DNA from: Georgenia satyanarayanai
Lineage (GTDB): Bacteria; Actinomycetota; Actinomycetes; Actinomycetales; Actinomycetaceae
Direction: 5' to 3'
Length of the DNA: 64,000 bases
NCBI RefSeq assembly: GCF_900116375.1
Contig: NZ_UETB01000010.1
Location: 62,001 to 126,000, forward strand
How positions within the stretch are numbered: position 1 is the first letter of the stretch; every line of letters starts with the position of its first letter. Below, piece after piece: positions 32,638 through 41,867 of the stretch. The position numbers were made by a program, and so were the translations under genes. The notes under the pieces were generated by a model that did no database searches, was not told the origin of the DNA, and was given only the letters and a program-made list of their open reading frames with translations.

Positions 32638-33954
32638 CTACTGCTGGGGCCAGTCCGGGTCCTGGGCCGGGTCGGCAGTGGCAGGCGGACCGGCCGTGGG
32701 GCCGGGCTGGTTGGCGCTGGGCGGCGGCGGCTGGCGCTGCGTGCCGGGGGCGGGCGGCGGGCTCGCGGGGGCGCCCGCCGGGGGCGCGAAGCGGGACTGG
32801 TCCTCGGCACGGCGGCCCGCGGGGCGGTGCTCCTCCTCGGCCGGGCGCTGACCGCGCTCGGCGGACTCGGAGAAGGGCCGGCCCGAGCGCTCCCCGGCGG
32901 CGTTCGCCTCGGAGGTGGCCTGCTGCGCCTCACGGCGCGCCCGGGCCAGGGCCTCGTCCGGGTCCTCGAGGTTCGTCTCGGCCAGGCCGGCGGCCATGGA
33001 GCTGTCGTGCGCGCCGAAGTCGACCTGAGGGGCAGGTCCGTCGTCGTCGTCGGAGTCGCCTCCCGGTACGCCGCCGCCGAAGCCCTTGGAGATGGCGCCG
33101 AGCGCCGCCGTGAACTCCGTGGGGATGACGAAGAACTTGCTCGACTCCTTGTTCGCCAGCTCCGGCAGCATCTGCAGGTACTGGTAGGCGAGGAGCTTGG
33201 GGTCCGGCTTGCCGCGGTGGATGGCGTCGAAGACCTGGAGGATCGCGCGCGACTGACCCTGGGCCTCGAGGATCGCGGACTGCGCCTGGCCCTCGGCGCG
33301 GAGGATCGCGGCCTGCTTCTCACCCTCGGCCGTGAGGATCTGGGACTGCTTGACACCCTCGGCGGTGAGGATCGCGGCGCGGCGGTCACGCTCGGCACGC
33401 ATCTGCTGCTCCATCGCGCCCTGGACGCTCTGCGGCGGGTCGATCGACTTGAGCTCCACCCGGTTGACGCGGATGCCCCAGCGGCCGGTGGCCTCGTCGA
33501 GCACCCCGCGCAGCTGGCCGTTGATCTGGTCGCGGCTGGTGAGGGTCTGCTCCAGGTCCATCGAGCCGATGACGTTGCGCAGCGTCGTCACCGTCAGCTG
33601 CTCGATACCGGTGATGTAGTTGGCGATCTCGTAGGTCGCGGCCTTGGGGTCGGTCACCTGGAAGTAGATGACCGTGTCGATCGACACGACGAGGTTGTCG
33701 GAGGTGATGACCGGCTGCGGCGGGAAGGAGACCACCTGCTCGCGCAGGTCCACCCCGGCGCGGACCCGGTCGACGAACGGGATGAGGAAGTGCAGGCCCG
33801 CGTACATCACGGTGTTGAACTTGCCCAGCCGCTCGACGATGAGCGCGACGGCCTGCGGCACGATCCGCACCGCCCGCCAGATCGCGACGATGACGAAGAG
33901 GGCGAGCAGGACGAGCACGACGGTGAGCACGAGGCCCCCGATGTTGTCGTTCAC
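32638..33954 (-). CDS. SPFH/Band-7 membrane protein (stomatin-like)
   Basis: 438 residues. One N-terminal membrane helix (GLVLTVVLVLLALFVIVAIW), the SPFH domain (VERLGKFNTVMYAGLHFLIP to GIRVNRVELKSIDPP), a coiled coil with repeated ILTAEGEKQAAIL/AEG blocks (about 215-265), and a long disordered tail rich in Pro, Glu and Arg. These proteins build membrane microdomain scaffolds. The GTG at 33954 overlaps the stop of the NfeD gene (GTGA). NfeD-SPFH pairs are standard partners. The acidic run SDDDDGP and the Pro-rich tail are longer than usual. Confidence 0.92.
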   Translation of the reverse strand: MNDNIGGLVLTVVLVLLALFVIVAIWRAVRIVPQAVALIVERLGKFNTVMYAGLHFLIPFVDRVRAGVDLREQVVSFPPQPVITSDNLVVSIDTVIYFQVTDPKAATYEIANYITGIEQLTVTTLRNVIGSMDLEQTLTSRDQINGQLRGVLDEATGRWGIRVNRVELKSIDPPQSVQGAMEQQMRAERDRRAAILTAEGVKQSQILTAEGEKQAAILRAEGQAQSAILEAQGQSRAILQVFDAIHRGKPDPKLLAYQYLQMLPELANKESSKFFVIPTEFTAALGAISKGFGGGVPGGDSDDDDGPAPQVDFGAHDSSMAAGLAETNLEDPDEALARARREAQQATSEANAAGERSGRPFSESAERGQRPAEEEHRPAGRRAEDQSRFAPPAGAPASPPPAPGTQRQPPPPSANQPGPTAGPPATADPAQDPDWPQQ

Positions 33955-34406
33955 ATGGCTCCTTCGGGGTAGGTGACGGGCAGTGGCGCGACGACGGCGG
34001 TCGCCCCGTCGATGCGGACCACCTGGACGGTGGTGCCGGTCGGAAGCAGGCTGCCCGGCTCGGCGGCACGTGCCGTCCACACCTCACCGGCGAGCTTGAC
34101 CCGCCCGGCGCGGTCGGTGACGTCGACGAGGACCTCGGCGCTGCGGCCCACGTGCGCAGCGACGTTGGTCAGCGAGTCAGGGGTGGAGCGCTTGAGGTAA
34201 CCCAGCGCCCAGGGGCGCACGACGACGAGGAGGATCACCGAGACGACGGCGAAGGTGAGGATCTGCGCCCACAGCGGCGCCCCGAGCGCGGCCACACCGC
34301 CGGCGGCCAACGCCCCGCCGGCGAACATGAGGAAGATGAGGTCGACGGTGAGCATCTCGACCACACCGAGGACGAGTGCTCCGCCCAGCCACCACAAGAA
34401 CGCCAT
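33951..34406 (-). CDS. NfeD-family membrane protein
   Basis: 151 residues: three or so hydrophobic segments (LWWLGGALVLGVVEMLTV, LIFLMFAGGALAAGGVAAL, ILTFAVVSVILLVVV), then the OB-fold C-terminal domain (GRSAEVLVDVTDRAGRVKL, LPTGTTVQVVRIDGATAVV). NfeD proteins act with the SPFH partner encoded directly downstream, probably anchoring its oligomer. The two genes overlap by four bases. Confidence 0.92.
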   Translation of the reverse strand: MAFLWWLGGALVLGVVEMLTVDLIFLMFAGGALAAGGVAALGAPLWAQILTFAVVSVILLVVVRPWALGYLKRSTPDSLTNVAAHVGRSAEVLVDVTDRAGRVKLAGEVWTARAAEPGSLLPTGTTVQVVRIDGATAVVAPLPVTYPEGAM

Positions 34407-34430
34407 CGTCGTGCCTCCCTCGCCTCGATC

Positions 34431-35225
34431 CTAACCGGCGCGTCCCGCCGCCCGGGCGCTCCAGCGCCCCCGGTGCCGCTCGACCTCGAGGTCGAGGCCG
34501 AAGGCCCGTGACAGGTGCTGGGGGGTGAGGACCTCCTCGAGCGGCCCGGTCGCCTCGACCCGGCCGTCGCGCAGGAGCAGCCCGTGGGTGAAGCCGGCGG
34601 GGATCTCCTCGACGTGGTGGGTGACGAGGACGATGACGGGCGAGCGGCGGTCGGTGGCGATCTCCCCGAGGGCGGCCATGAGCTCCTCACGGCCCCCGAG
34701 GTCCAGGCCGGCGGCGGGCTCGTCGAGGAGGAGCAGCTCGGGGTCGGTCATGAGCGCGCGGGCGATCTGGACGCGCTTGCGCTCACCCTCGCTGAGGGAC
34801 CCGAAGTTCCGGTCGGTGAGCTGCTCCACCCCGAAGGCGGCGAGCAGGTCCCGGGCGCGGGAGGTGTCGTAGTCGTCGTAGGACTCGCGCCAGCGGCCGG
34901 TGACGCCGTAGGAGGCGGTGAGCACGACGTCGAGCACGCGCTCGTGGCCGGGGATGCGGTCGGCGAGGGCGGCCGAGGCGAGGCCGATCCGGGTGCGCAG
35001 CTCGGAGGTGTCGACCGCGCCCAGCCGGTCCCCGAGGACACGGACCGTGCCCTCGCTGGGGAAGAGGCGACCGGCGGCCATCTGCAGCACGGTGGTCTTC
35101 CCGGCGCCGTTGGGGCCGAGCACCACCCAGCGCTCACCGTCGCTCACGGACCAGCCCACGCCGTCGAGGATCGTCTTCGACCCGCGTCGCAGGGTCACGT
35201 CGGCAAGCTCCAGCACATCACTCAT
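34431..35225 (-). CDS. Stand-alone ABC ATP-binding protein
   Basis: 264 residues. Walker A VVLGPNGAGKTTVLQMAAG, signature LSEGERKRVQIARALM, Walker B LLLLDEPAAGLDLGG and H-loop VLVTHHVEEIP. The sequence resembles the YlmA/molybdate-type cytosolic ABC family, which has no obvious permease. No membrane partner is encoded beside it; the NfeD gene begins 24 nt after its stop. Role unknown. Confidence 0.88.
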   Translation of the reverse strand: MSDVLELADVTLRRGSKTILDGVGWSVSDGERWVVLGPNGAGKTTVLQMAAGRLFPSEGTVRVLGDRLGAVDTSELRTRIGLASAALADRIPGHERVLDVVLTASYGVTGRWRESYDDYDTSRARDLLAAFGVEQLTDRNFGSLSEGERKRVQIARALMTDPELLLLDEPAAGLDLGGREELMAALGEIATDRRSPVIVLVTHHVEEIPAGFTHGLLLRDGRVEATGPLEEVLTPQHLSRAFGLDLEVERHRGRWSARAAGRAG

Positions 35226-35262
35226 GGACCGACCTTATCCGTCACCCGGCCCGCGGGCCGTC

Positions 35263-35268
35263 TACGGT
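35263..35268 (+). promoter_or_regulatory. Leaderless-type -10 element TACGGT
   Basis: TACGGT, 6 nt, then the GTG at 35275. Confidence 0.45.
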
Positions 35269-35274
35269 GGGGGC

Positions 35275-36096
35275 GTGCCCGAACTCGTTCTCCCCCACGC
35301 CGTGCTCGGGGCGCTGTGGCTCCCGTCCGTCGTCGCCGCTACCCCCTCCAGCAGCGGCGAGGGTGGTGACGTCGTCACGACCGCTCTGAGCGCCGTCGCC
35401 GGGGAGGACACGCACGTCGTCCTCCGCCCCGACGGCGAGGTCCGCTCGCTGCGGGAGATGGCCGGGCGCCTCGTGGGCGACCATCTCACCGACGTCGGCG
35501 CGGTGCTGCCGGCGCCCGGGCACGTCGCCGGCCTGCCCGGGGTGGCGCTGCTCGACGCCGTCGACGCGGGCCAGTGCCTGCTCATCCGCTCCGAGGGCGG
35601 CTCGTGGGCCGTGGTGCCGCAGGTCGAGTCCTTCGGCAGCGAGCTCGAGCCCGGCACCCTCGTGCGCTGGGTGCTGCACCCCTTCCCCTTCGCCGAGCGT
35701 CCCGTCCCCACGCTGCTCGGGCTCGTCGGCTCGCTGCGGCAGGCTCGTCAGGAGATCGTCCGGGCGCTCGTGACGGCCGGTGACGCGCTCGAGCAGCTCG
35801 ACCTCGCCGGCTGGCGTCCCGACGTCGCCCGCGAGGCGGCCCACCTGCTGCGGGAGGACGTCTCCAGCGCCCTCCTGCCCCCGGGGCTCTCGCCCGCCCG
35901 GGTGGAGGTGCTGACCCGCGCGGCGCGGCTGCTCGCCGTCGTCCAGCTCGCGCTCGAGGACGACGGCGGTGCGGTCGTCGCCCGGCAGGGTGCGGCCCGC
36001 GCCGAGGTGCTGCGCGACCTCGAGCACACCGCCCGGCGGGCGCTGGCCGCCGCGAGCGTCAGCCACGTCTCCGGCGGCGTCTCCCGCCCGCGCTGA
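35275..36096 (+). CDS. Conserved hypothetical protein
   Basis: 273 residues, cytosolic by look. The first half is mixed alpha/beta (HAVLGALWLPSVVAATP, AVLPAPGHVAGLPGVALLDA); the second half is helical (LVGSLRQARQEIVRALVTAG, ARVEVLTRAARLLAVVQLAL). I do not recognise a family. GTG in leaderless position behind TACGGT. It converges on glgA with a 10-nt gap and is divergent from the ABC ATPase. Good codon bias supports a real gene. Confidence 0.75.
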   Translation: MPELVLPHAVLGALWLPSVVAATPSSSGEGGDVVTTALSAVAGEDTHVVLRPDGEVRSLREMAGRLVGDHLTDVGAVLPAPGHVAGLPGVALLDAVDAGQCLLIRSEGGSWAVVPQVESFGSELEPGTLVRWVLHPFPFAERPVPTLLGLVGSLRQARQEIVRALVTAGDALEQLDLAGWRPDVAREAAHLLREDVSSALLPPGLSPARVEVLTRAARLLAVVQLALEDDGGAVVARQGAARAEVLRDLEHTARRALAAASVSHVSGGVSRPR

Positions 36097-36106
36097 GCCC
36101 GGGCCC

Positions 36107-37315
36107 TCAGGACCCGGCGAGCACCTGCTCGTAGAACGCGAGCGTGCGGTCGGCGATCGACTCCCAGGAGAAGTGCTCCTCGGCGCGGCGTCGTCCGGCG
36201 GCGCCCATCTCGGCCGCACGGCTCTCGTCGCCGACGACGGCGGTGAGCGCGGCGGCAAGGTCGGCCTCGTAGCGCGCCGGGTCCACCGGTGTGCCGGTCC
36301 CGTCGGTGACCTGGTCGATCGGGACGAGGGTGCCGGTGACGCCGTCGTCGACGACCTCGGGGATCCCGCCGGTGGCGGAGCCGACGACGGGCAGGCCCAC
36401 CGCCATGGCCTCGAGGTTGACGATGCCGAGCGGCTCGTAGACCGAGGGGCACACGAAGACGGTGCAGGCCGTGAGCACGGCGATGAGGTCGGCGCGGGAG
36501 AGCATCTGCTCGATCCACACCACGCCCCCGCGGGTGGTCTTGAGCTCCTCGACGCCGGCCTGGACCTCCTCCATGAGCGCCGGGGTGTCCGGGGCGCCGG
36601 CGCACAGGACCAGCTGGACGTCCTCGGGCAGTGCCCGGGCCGCGCGCAGCAGGTGCGGCAGGCCCTTCTGCCGGGTGATGCGCCCGACGAAGACGACGGC
36701 GGGGCGCGTCGGGTCGATGCCGTGCGAGCGGGCCACCCGCTCGGCGCGCTCGGCCTCCTCCCCGGCGGGCCGCTGCCAGCCGGCGAGGTCGATGCCGTTG
36801 TGGATGACGGTGACCTTGTCCGGGTCCACGGCCGGGTAGCTGCGCAGGATGTCCTCGCGCATCCCGCCGCTCACCGCGACGACGCCCGCGGCACCCTCGT
36901 AGGCGGTCCGCTCGGCCCACGAGGACAGCGCGTACCCGCCACCGAGCTGCTCGGCCTTCCACGGGCGCAGCGGCTCCAGGGAGTGGGCCGACAGGACGTG
37001 AGGGACGTCGTGGAGCAGCCCGCCCAGGTGCCCGGCGAGGTTCGCGTACCACGTGTGCGAGTGGACGATGTCGGTGCCGCGGACGGCGTCGGCCATGGCG
37101 AGGTCCACGCCGAAGGTCTGCAGGGCGGCGTTGGTGCCCGCCAGCTCGGCGACGGCGGAGTAGCCGCGCACGCCGTCGTCCTCCCGCGGTCCGTCGAAGC
37201 AGTGGACGCGGACGTCGGCACGGCTGCGCAGCACGCGGGCCAGCTCGGCGACGTGCACCCCCGCCCCGCCGTACACGTGGGGCGGGTACTCCCTGGTGAG
37301 CATGTCGACGCGCAT
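36107..37315 (-). CDS. glgA: Glycogen synthase, actinobacterial GT4 type
   Basis: 402 residues. Transfers glucose from a nucleotide sugar to glycogen or to maltose-1-phosphate. MRVDMLTREYPPHVYGGAGV at the start, IVHSHTWYANLAG, VIHNGID, VVFVGRITRQKGLPHLL and SVYEPLGIVNLEAMAVGLPVV with the catalytic E-x7-E pattern. AGGAGGG lies about 8 nt before the ATG. Divergent from glgC, as usual in this phylum, so the two share a regulatory region of 69 bp. Confidence 0.93.
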   Translation of the reverse strand: MRVDMLTREYPPHVYGGAGVHVAELARVLRSRADVRVHCFDGPREDDGVRGYSAVAELAGTNAALQTFGVDLAMADAVRGTDIVHSHTWYANLAGHLGGLLHDVPHVLSAHSLEPLRPWKAEQLGGGYALSSWAERTAYEGAAGVVAVSGGMREDILRSYPAVDPDKVTVIHNGIDLAGWQRPAGEEAERAERVARSHGIDPTRPAVVFVGRITRQKGLPHLLRAARALPEDVQLVLCAGAPDTPALMEEVQAGVEELKTTRGGVVWIEQMLSRADLIAVLTACTVFVCPSVYEPLGIVNLEAMAVGLPVVGSATGGIPEVVDDGVTGTLVPIDQVTDGTGTPVDPARYEADLAAALTAVVGDESRAAEMGAAGRRRAEEHFSWESIADRTLAFYEQVLAGS

Positions 37316-37371
37316 GCTGGACCCTCCTGTCGGGACCGGTGATTAGACCTGCAGGACCATCTAAGCAGCCC

Positions 37372-37377
37372 TAGAGT
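37372..37377 (+). promoter_or_regulatory. Leaderless-type -10 element TAGAGT of glgC
   Basis: TAGAGT, 7 nt, then the ATG of glgC at 37385. No Shine-Dalgarno. Confidence 0.5.
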
Positions 37378-37384
37378 CAGCGGC

Positions 37385-38641
37385 ATGTCACCTCGGCGCA
37401 CCCACAACCCCAAGGTCCTTGCCATCGTGCTCGCCGGCGGGGAGGGAAAACGGCTCATGCCCCTGACGGAGGAGCGCGCCAAGCCGGCCGTCCCCTTCGG
37501 CGGGATCTACCGGCTCATCGACTTCGCCCTGTCGAACATCGTCAACTCCGGCTACCTGCGCGTCGTCGTGCTCACGCAGTACAAGTCCCACAGCCTGGAC
37601 CGCCACATCGCCAAGACGTGGCGGCTGTCGACGCACCTGGGCAACTACGTCGCCCCCGTCCCCGCGCAGCAGCGGGTGGGCAAGCACTGGTTCCTCGGCA
37701 GCGCCGACGCGGTCTACCAGTCGCTCAACCTCATCGACGACGAGCAGCCCGACATCGTCGTCATCGTCGGCGCGGACAACATCTACCGCATGGACTTCTC
37801 CCAGATGGTCGACCAGCACATCGACTCGGGTGCCGCGATGACCGTCGCGGGCATCCGCCAGCCGATCTCGCTGGCCGACCAGCTGGGCGTCATCGACGTC
37901 GACCCCGCCGACCCGAGGCGGATCCGCGCGTTCCTCGAGAAGCCCGCCAAGGCGCAGGGCCTGCCGGACGCCCCCGACGAGGTGCTCGCCTCCATGGGCA
38001 ACTACGTCGTGTCGACCGACGCGCTCATCGAGGCGCTGCGCGTGGACGCCGAGGACTCCGGCTCCAAGCACGACATGGGCGGCAGCCTGGTGCCGTGGTT
38101 CGTCGACCGCGGCCAGGCCGGCGTCTACGACTTCAAGGACAACGAGGTGCCCGGCGCCTCCGACCGCGACCGCGGCTACTGGCGCGACGTCGGCACGATC
38201 GACGCCTACTTCGACGCCCACCAGGACCTCATCTCCGTCTCCCCGGTCTTCAACCTCTACAACAACGAGTGGCCGCTGTTCACCGGGAACCCCGGCATGC
38301 CGCCGGCGAAGTTCGTCTACGGCCACCGGGAGCGGCTGGGCCACGCGCTGGACTCCCTCGTCTCCCCCGGTGTCATCGTCTCCGGCGGTGAGGTCGTGGG
38401 CTCGGTCATCTCCCCGAACACGAAGATCAACTCCTGGTCCTCGGTGCGGGACTCCGTGCTCTTCGACAACGTCGACGTCGGCCGCAACGCCGTCGTCGAC
38501 CGGGCGATCATCGACAAGAACGTCCACATCGCCGACGGCGCCCAGGTGGGCGTGGACCCGGAGCACGACATGGAGCGGGGCTTCGTCGTCACCGAGTCCG
38601 GCATCACCGTCGTGCCCAAGGGCGCCACGGTCCGCCGCTGA
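37385..38641 (+). CDS. glgC: Glucose-1-phosphate adenylyltransferase
   Basis: 418 residues. Makes ADP-glucose for glycogen. [20 protein letters not shown] (nucleotide loop), [43 protein letters not shown], and the left-handed beta-helix C-terminus with [16 protein letters not shown] and [11 protein letters not shown]. Full length. Divergent from glgA. Confidence 0.96.
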   Translation: MSPRRTHNPKVLAIVLAGGEGKRLMPLTEERAKPAVPFGGIYRLIDFALSNIVNSGYLRVVVLTQYKSHSLDRHIAKTWRLSTHLGNYVAPVPAQQRVGKHWFLGSADAVYQSLNLIDDEQPDIVVIVGADNIYRMDFSQMVDQHIDSGAAMTVAGIRQPISLADQLGVIDVDPADPRRIRAFLEKPAKAQGLPDAPDEVLASMGNYVVSTDALIEALRVDAEDSGSKHDMGGSLVPWFVDRGQAGVYDFKDNEVPGASDRDRGYWRDVGTIDAYFDAHQDLISVSPVFNLYNNEWPLFTGNPGMPPAKFVYGHRERLGHALDSLVSPGVIVSGGEVVGSVISPNTKINSWSSVRDSVLFDNVDVGRNAVVDRAIIDKNVHIADGAQVGVDPEHDMERGFVVTESGITVVPKGATVRR

Positions 38642-38661
38642 GCGGGCGCCCGGCCGCCGCT

Positions 38662-38728
38662 TGCGTCGCCCTTCCCGGTCGTCGGTCGCCCCTCTCGGCG
38701 CCCGCGGATGAGCGGGAAGGGCGACGCA
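38662..38728. repeat. Long-looped inverted repeat after glgC
   Basis: TGCGTCGCCCTTCCC (38662-38676) is repeated inverted at 38714-38728, with a 37-nt loop. GTCGCCCTTCCC is also loosely repeated as GTCGCCCCTCTC inside the loop. It could be a terminator or a small palindromic repeat. Confidence 0.6.
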
Positions 38729-38742
38729 TCGCCGGGCCCCCG

Positions 38743-38748
38743 TAATCT
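38743..38748 (+). promoter_or_regulatory. Leaderless-type -10 element TAATCT of serB
   Basis: TAATCT, 6 nt, then the GTG at 38755. Confidence 0.5.
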
Positions 38749-38754
38749 GGGCCG

Positions 38755-39645
38755 GTGATCCGCATCGGTCTTGTCTCCGCCCGCCCGGTCCTGCCCGCGC
38801 TCGTCGAGCACGCCCGCGAGCTGCTCACCGCCGTCGCCGACGACGTCACGACCGCCGACACGTCCCGCCCCGGTTGGTCCGGGGCGGTCGTGGAGGGAAC
38901 GGCGCGCCCCGGCGCCGCCGCCGACCTCGACCTCGCGCTCACCGCCGAGCTGCGCGGGCCGGCCACGGCACTGGCGGTGGACGTCGCGGTGACGGCCGGT
39001 CCCCTCGCCGCCGACGGCGTGGGCCTGCTCGTCATGGACGTCGACTCCACCCTCATCACCGCCGAGGTCATCGAGCTGCTCGCCGAGCACGCCGGCACCC
39101 GCGAGCAGGTGGCCGAGGTGACCGAGCGGGCCATGCGCGGGGAGCTCGACTTCGCCGCCAGCCTGCGCGAGCGGGTCGCGACCCTGGCCGGGCTGGACAC
39201 CGGCGTGGTGGACGCCGTGCGCGACGCCGTCGAGCTCTCCGCGGGCGCGCGCGAACTTGTCGCCGCGGTGCACGAGCGCGGCGGGAAGGTGGCCCTCGTG
39301 TCCGGCGGCTTCCTCGAGGTGGTCGGGCCCATCGCCGAGGAGCTGCGCATCGACCACGTCGTCGCGAACCGGCTCGAGGTGCAGGACGGGCGGCTCACCG
39401 GTCGCACGGCCGGGCCGGTCGTCGACCGCGCCGCCAAGGAGCGCCACCTGCGCACCTGGGCGGCCGAGGACGGCGTGCCGCTGGAGCGGGTGGTGGCCGT
39501 GGGCGACGGCGCCAACGACCTCGACATGCTCGGTGCCGCCGGGCTGGGCGTGGCCTACTGCGCCAAGCCGGTGGTCCAGGAGCAGGCGCGCGCCGCCGTG
39601 ACCTTCCCGCGCCTGGACGCCGTGCTGGGCCTGCTCGGCGGCTGA
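38755..39645 (+). CDS. serB: Phosphoserine phosphatase
   Basis: 296 residues, HAD superfamily; last step of serine synthesis. LLVMDVDSTLITAEVIELLA (DxDST nucleophile motif, about 97-116), the cap region AMRGELDFAASLRERV, VALVSGGFLEVV (motif II) and AVGDGANDLDMLGAAGLGVA (motif IV). The first 95 residues resemble a degenerate ACT-like domain. GTG start in leaderless position. Confidence 0.93.
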   Translation: MIRIGLVSARPVLPALVEHARELLTAVADDVTTADTSRPGWSGAVVEGTARPGAAADLDLALTAELRGPATALAVDVAVTAGPLAADGVGLLVMDVDSTLITAEVIELLAEHAGTREQVAEVTERAMRGELDFAASLRERVATLAGLDTGVVDAVRDAVELSAGARELVAAVHERGGKVALVSGGFLEVVGPIAEELRIDHVVANRLEVQDGRLTGRTAGPVVDRAAKERHLRTWAAEDGVPLERVVAVGDGANDLDMLGAAGLGVAYCAKPVVQEQARAAVTFPRLDAVLGLLGG

Positions 39646-39764
39646 GGGCGCACCACCGCCGTCGCTGACCTGCACACAAGTCGGCGACACGCGAGCGACA
39701 CGCCGGGACAGGTGCCGATCAGCGGCCCCTCTGCCGGACTTGTGCGCGGATCAGGAGCAGGCGC

Positions 39765-40271
39765 TCAGAGCTCGGGGCGCAGCACCGTGACGAGGCGGGC
39801 GGTCGAGCGGCCGAGCTCGGCCCACGGCACCGGCACCTCGAGCACGGCGGCGTTCGCGGTGCTCATCCCGAGGGACACCATCTCGGCGAGGGTGCTGCGC
39901 TCGCCGTCGAGGAGGTGGGCGAGGGCGGAGGTCGTCGGCTCGTGGCCCACGACGAGGACCCGGCGGACGTCGTCGGGAAGCTCGGCGAGGACGGCGAGCA
40001 CGTCGCGCGGTCCGGCCTCGTAGAGCTCGTCACGGACGTCGGCCTCGGGAGCGCCGTCCCAGCCGGAGGCGACGAGCTTGTACGTCTCGGTCGTCCGTAG
40101 CGCGCTGGAGACGAGCGTGGCGTCGAGGTGGCCGACCTCGGCCGCGAGGACGGGTCCCAGCGCGGCCGCCTGGCGCCGGCCGTGCCCCGACAGCGGGCGC
40201 TGCGCGTCGCCCAGGCCGTTCTCCGGCTCGGCCTGGGCGTGGCGCAGCAGGACGAGGGTGCGGGGCGTCAC
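39765..40271 (-). CDS. sixA: SixA-type histidine phosphatase
   Basis: 168 residues. LVLLRHAQAEPENGLGDAQR holds the R-H-G-like motif (RHA) of the phosphohistidine phosphatases, and VLVVGHEPTTSALAHLL carries the second histidine. Probably removes phosphate from a phosphohistidine protein; the target is unknown. Its GTG directly follows the inhA stop with no gap, so it is the third gene of the fabG-inhA-sixA unit. It converges on serB with 119 bp between. Confidence 0.85.
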   Translation of the reverse strand: MTPRTLVLLRHAQAEPENGLGDAQRPLSGHGRRQAAALGPVLAAEVGHLDATLVSSALRTTETYKLVASGWDGAPEADVRDELYEAGPRDVLAVLAELPDDVRRVLVVGHEPTTSALAHLLDGERSTLAEMVSLGMSTANAAVLEVPVPWAELGRSTARLVTVLRPEL

Positions 40272-41039
40272 CTACTGCCCCATCGCGTGGACGCCGCCGT
40301 CGACGTGCACGATCTCCGCCGTCGTGGCCGGGAACCAGTCCGAGCACAGGGCGACGACGGCGCGGGCGGCCGGCTCGGCGTCCTTGACGTCCCAGCCGAG
40401 CGGGGCGCGCTCGGCCCAGACGCTCTCCATCTGCTCGAAGCCGGGGATGGAGGTCGCGGCCGTCGTGCGGATCGGGCCGGCGGAGACGAGGTTGACGCGG
40501 ACGCCCTCGGGGCCGAGGTCACGGGCCAGGTAGCGCGCGGTGGACTCGAAGGCGGCCTTGGCCACGCCCATCCAGTCGTAGACGGGCCAGGCGAAGGACG
40601 CGTCGAAGGTGAGCCCGACGATCCCGGCGCCCTTGGTGAGCAGCGGCTGGGCGGCCACGGCGAGCGACTTGAGAGAGAAGGCGGAGACCTCCATCGCGGT
40701 GGCGACGTCGGCCCACTCCCCCGCGAGGAAGTTGCCGCCCATGACGGACTGGGGCGCGAAACCGATCGAGTGGACCACGCCGTCGAGGTGGTCGGCGTGC
40801 TCACGCACGCGGTCGGCGAGGGCCGCGAGGTCCTCGGGGTTCGTCACGTCCAGCTCCACGACGGGCGCCTGGACGGGCAGCCGGCGGGCGGTGACCTGCG
40901 TGAGCCGCAGCTGGCGCCCGAAGGAGGTGAGGATGACCGTGGCCCCCTCCTCCTGCGCCAGGCGCGCCACGTGGAAGGCGATCGAGTTGTCCTTGAGGAC
41001 GCCGGTGACCAGGAGGGTCTTGCCGTCGAGAAGTCCCAT
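40272..41039 (-). CDS. inhA: Enoyl-ACP reductase InhA/FabI type
   Basis: 255 residues, NADH-dependent reductase of fatty acid synthesis. GLLDGKTLLVTGVLKDNSIA (NAD loop and Asn-Ser-Ile-Ala), VHSIGFAPQSVMGGNFL, the Tyr-x6-Lys catalytic pair in FAWPVYDWMGVAKAAFE, and the C-terminal SAGPIRTTAATSIPGFEQM substrate loop, close to mycobacterial InhA. Encoded 26 nt after fabG on the same strand, the mabA-inhA arrangement. Confidence 0.94.
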   Translation of the reverse strand: MGLLDGKTLLVTGVLKDNSIAFHVARLAQEEGATVILTSFGRQLRLTQVTARRLPVQAPVVELDVTNPEDLAALADRVREHADHLDGVVHSIGFAPQSVMGGNFLAGEWADVATAMEVSAFSLKSLAVAAQPLLTKGAGIVGLTFDASFAWPVYDWMGVAKAAFESTARYLARDLGPEGVRVNLVSAGPIRTTAATSIPGFEQMESVWAERAPLGWDVKDAEPAARAVVALCSDWFPATTAEIVHVDGGVHAMGQ

Positions 41040-41065
41040 TGCTGTCTCCTGTCGCGAGGGTGAGG

Positions 41066-41782
41066 TCAGTGGCCCATGCCGAGTCCGCCGTCGACGGGGA
41101 TGACGGCCCCGGAGACGTAGGCGGCGGCGGGCGAGGCGAGGTACTGGACGGCGCCGACGATGTCGGAGACGTCGCCGAAACGGCCGGCGGGGATCGCGGT
41201 ACGCAGCTTCTCCTGCTGCGCCTCGGGCAGCGCCCGGGTCATGTCGGTGTCGATGAAGCCGGGGGCGATGACGTTGGCGGTGATCCCGCGCGAGCCGAGC
41301 TCGCGGGTGATCGACCGGGCCATGCCGATGAGGCCGGACTTGGTCGCGGAGTAGTTGACCTGTCCGGCGTTGCCGTACATGCCGACGACGGAGCCCATGA
41401 GGATGATGCGGCCCCCGCGCTTGCGGATCATGCCCTTGGACACGCGCCGCACGCAGCGGAAGACGCCGGTGAGGTTGACGTCGAGGACCTCCTCGAACTC
41501 CTCGTCGCTCATCCGCATGAGGAGCTGGTCGCGGGTCATGCCGGCGTTGGCGACGAGCACCTCGACGGGCCCGTGGGCCGCCTCGATCTCGCCGATGGCG
41601 GCGTCGACGGCGGCGGTGTCGCGCATGTCACCGCGGACCCCGAGGACGCCCTCGGGCAGGTCCCCACCACGGTGGATGGTCGCGACCTTGTCCCCCGCGG
41701 CGACGAAGGCCTCGGCGACGGCGCGGCCGATGCCCCGGCTCGCGCCGGTGACGAGCACGCTGCGTGCGTCGGTGTCGTTCAC
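41066..41782 (-). CDS. fabG: 3-oxoacyl-ACP reductase
   Basis: 238 residues, short-chain dehydrogenase. VLVTGASRGIGRAVAEAF, VLVANAGMTRDQLLMRM, and the Ser-Tyr-Lys triad in GSVVGMYGNAGQVNYSATKSG, then VIAPGFIDTDMT. Reduces 3-oxoacyl-ACP in chain elongation, with InhA encoded downstream. GTG 41782 with AGGAGG upstream. Confidence 0.94.
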   Translation of the reverse strand: MNDTDARSVLVTGASRGIGRAVAEAFVAAGDKVATIHRGGDLPEGVLGVRGDMRDTAAVDAAIGEIEAAHGPVEVLVANAGMTRDQLLMRMSDEEFEEVLDVNLTGVFRCVRRVSKGMIRKRGGRIILMGSVVGMYGNAGQVNYSATKSGLIGMARSITRELGSRGITANVIAPGFIDTDMTRALPEAQQEKLRTAIPAGRFGDVSDIVGAVQYLASPAAAYVSGAVIPVDGGLGMGH

Positions 41783-41855
41783 GATGTCCTCCTGTATGTC
41801 GTCCGGTGGAACGGTAGCCGACGGCGGCCCCGACGCGCGGGAGGCGTCCGGGGAC

Positions 41856-41861
41856 TACCCT
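41856..41861 (+). promoter_or_regulatory. Leaderless-type -10 element TACCCT
   Basis: TACCCT, 6 nt, then the GTG at 41868. Confidence 0.45.
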
Positions 41862-41867
41862 TGCTCA

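Noticed and set aside
40272-41782. fabG-inhA as evidence for mycolic acid synthesis
   Set aside because: The arrangement is also found in actinomycetes without mycolic acids; no FAS-II mycolate genes are visible in the window.
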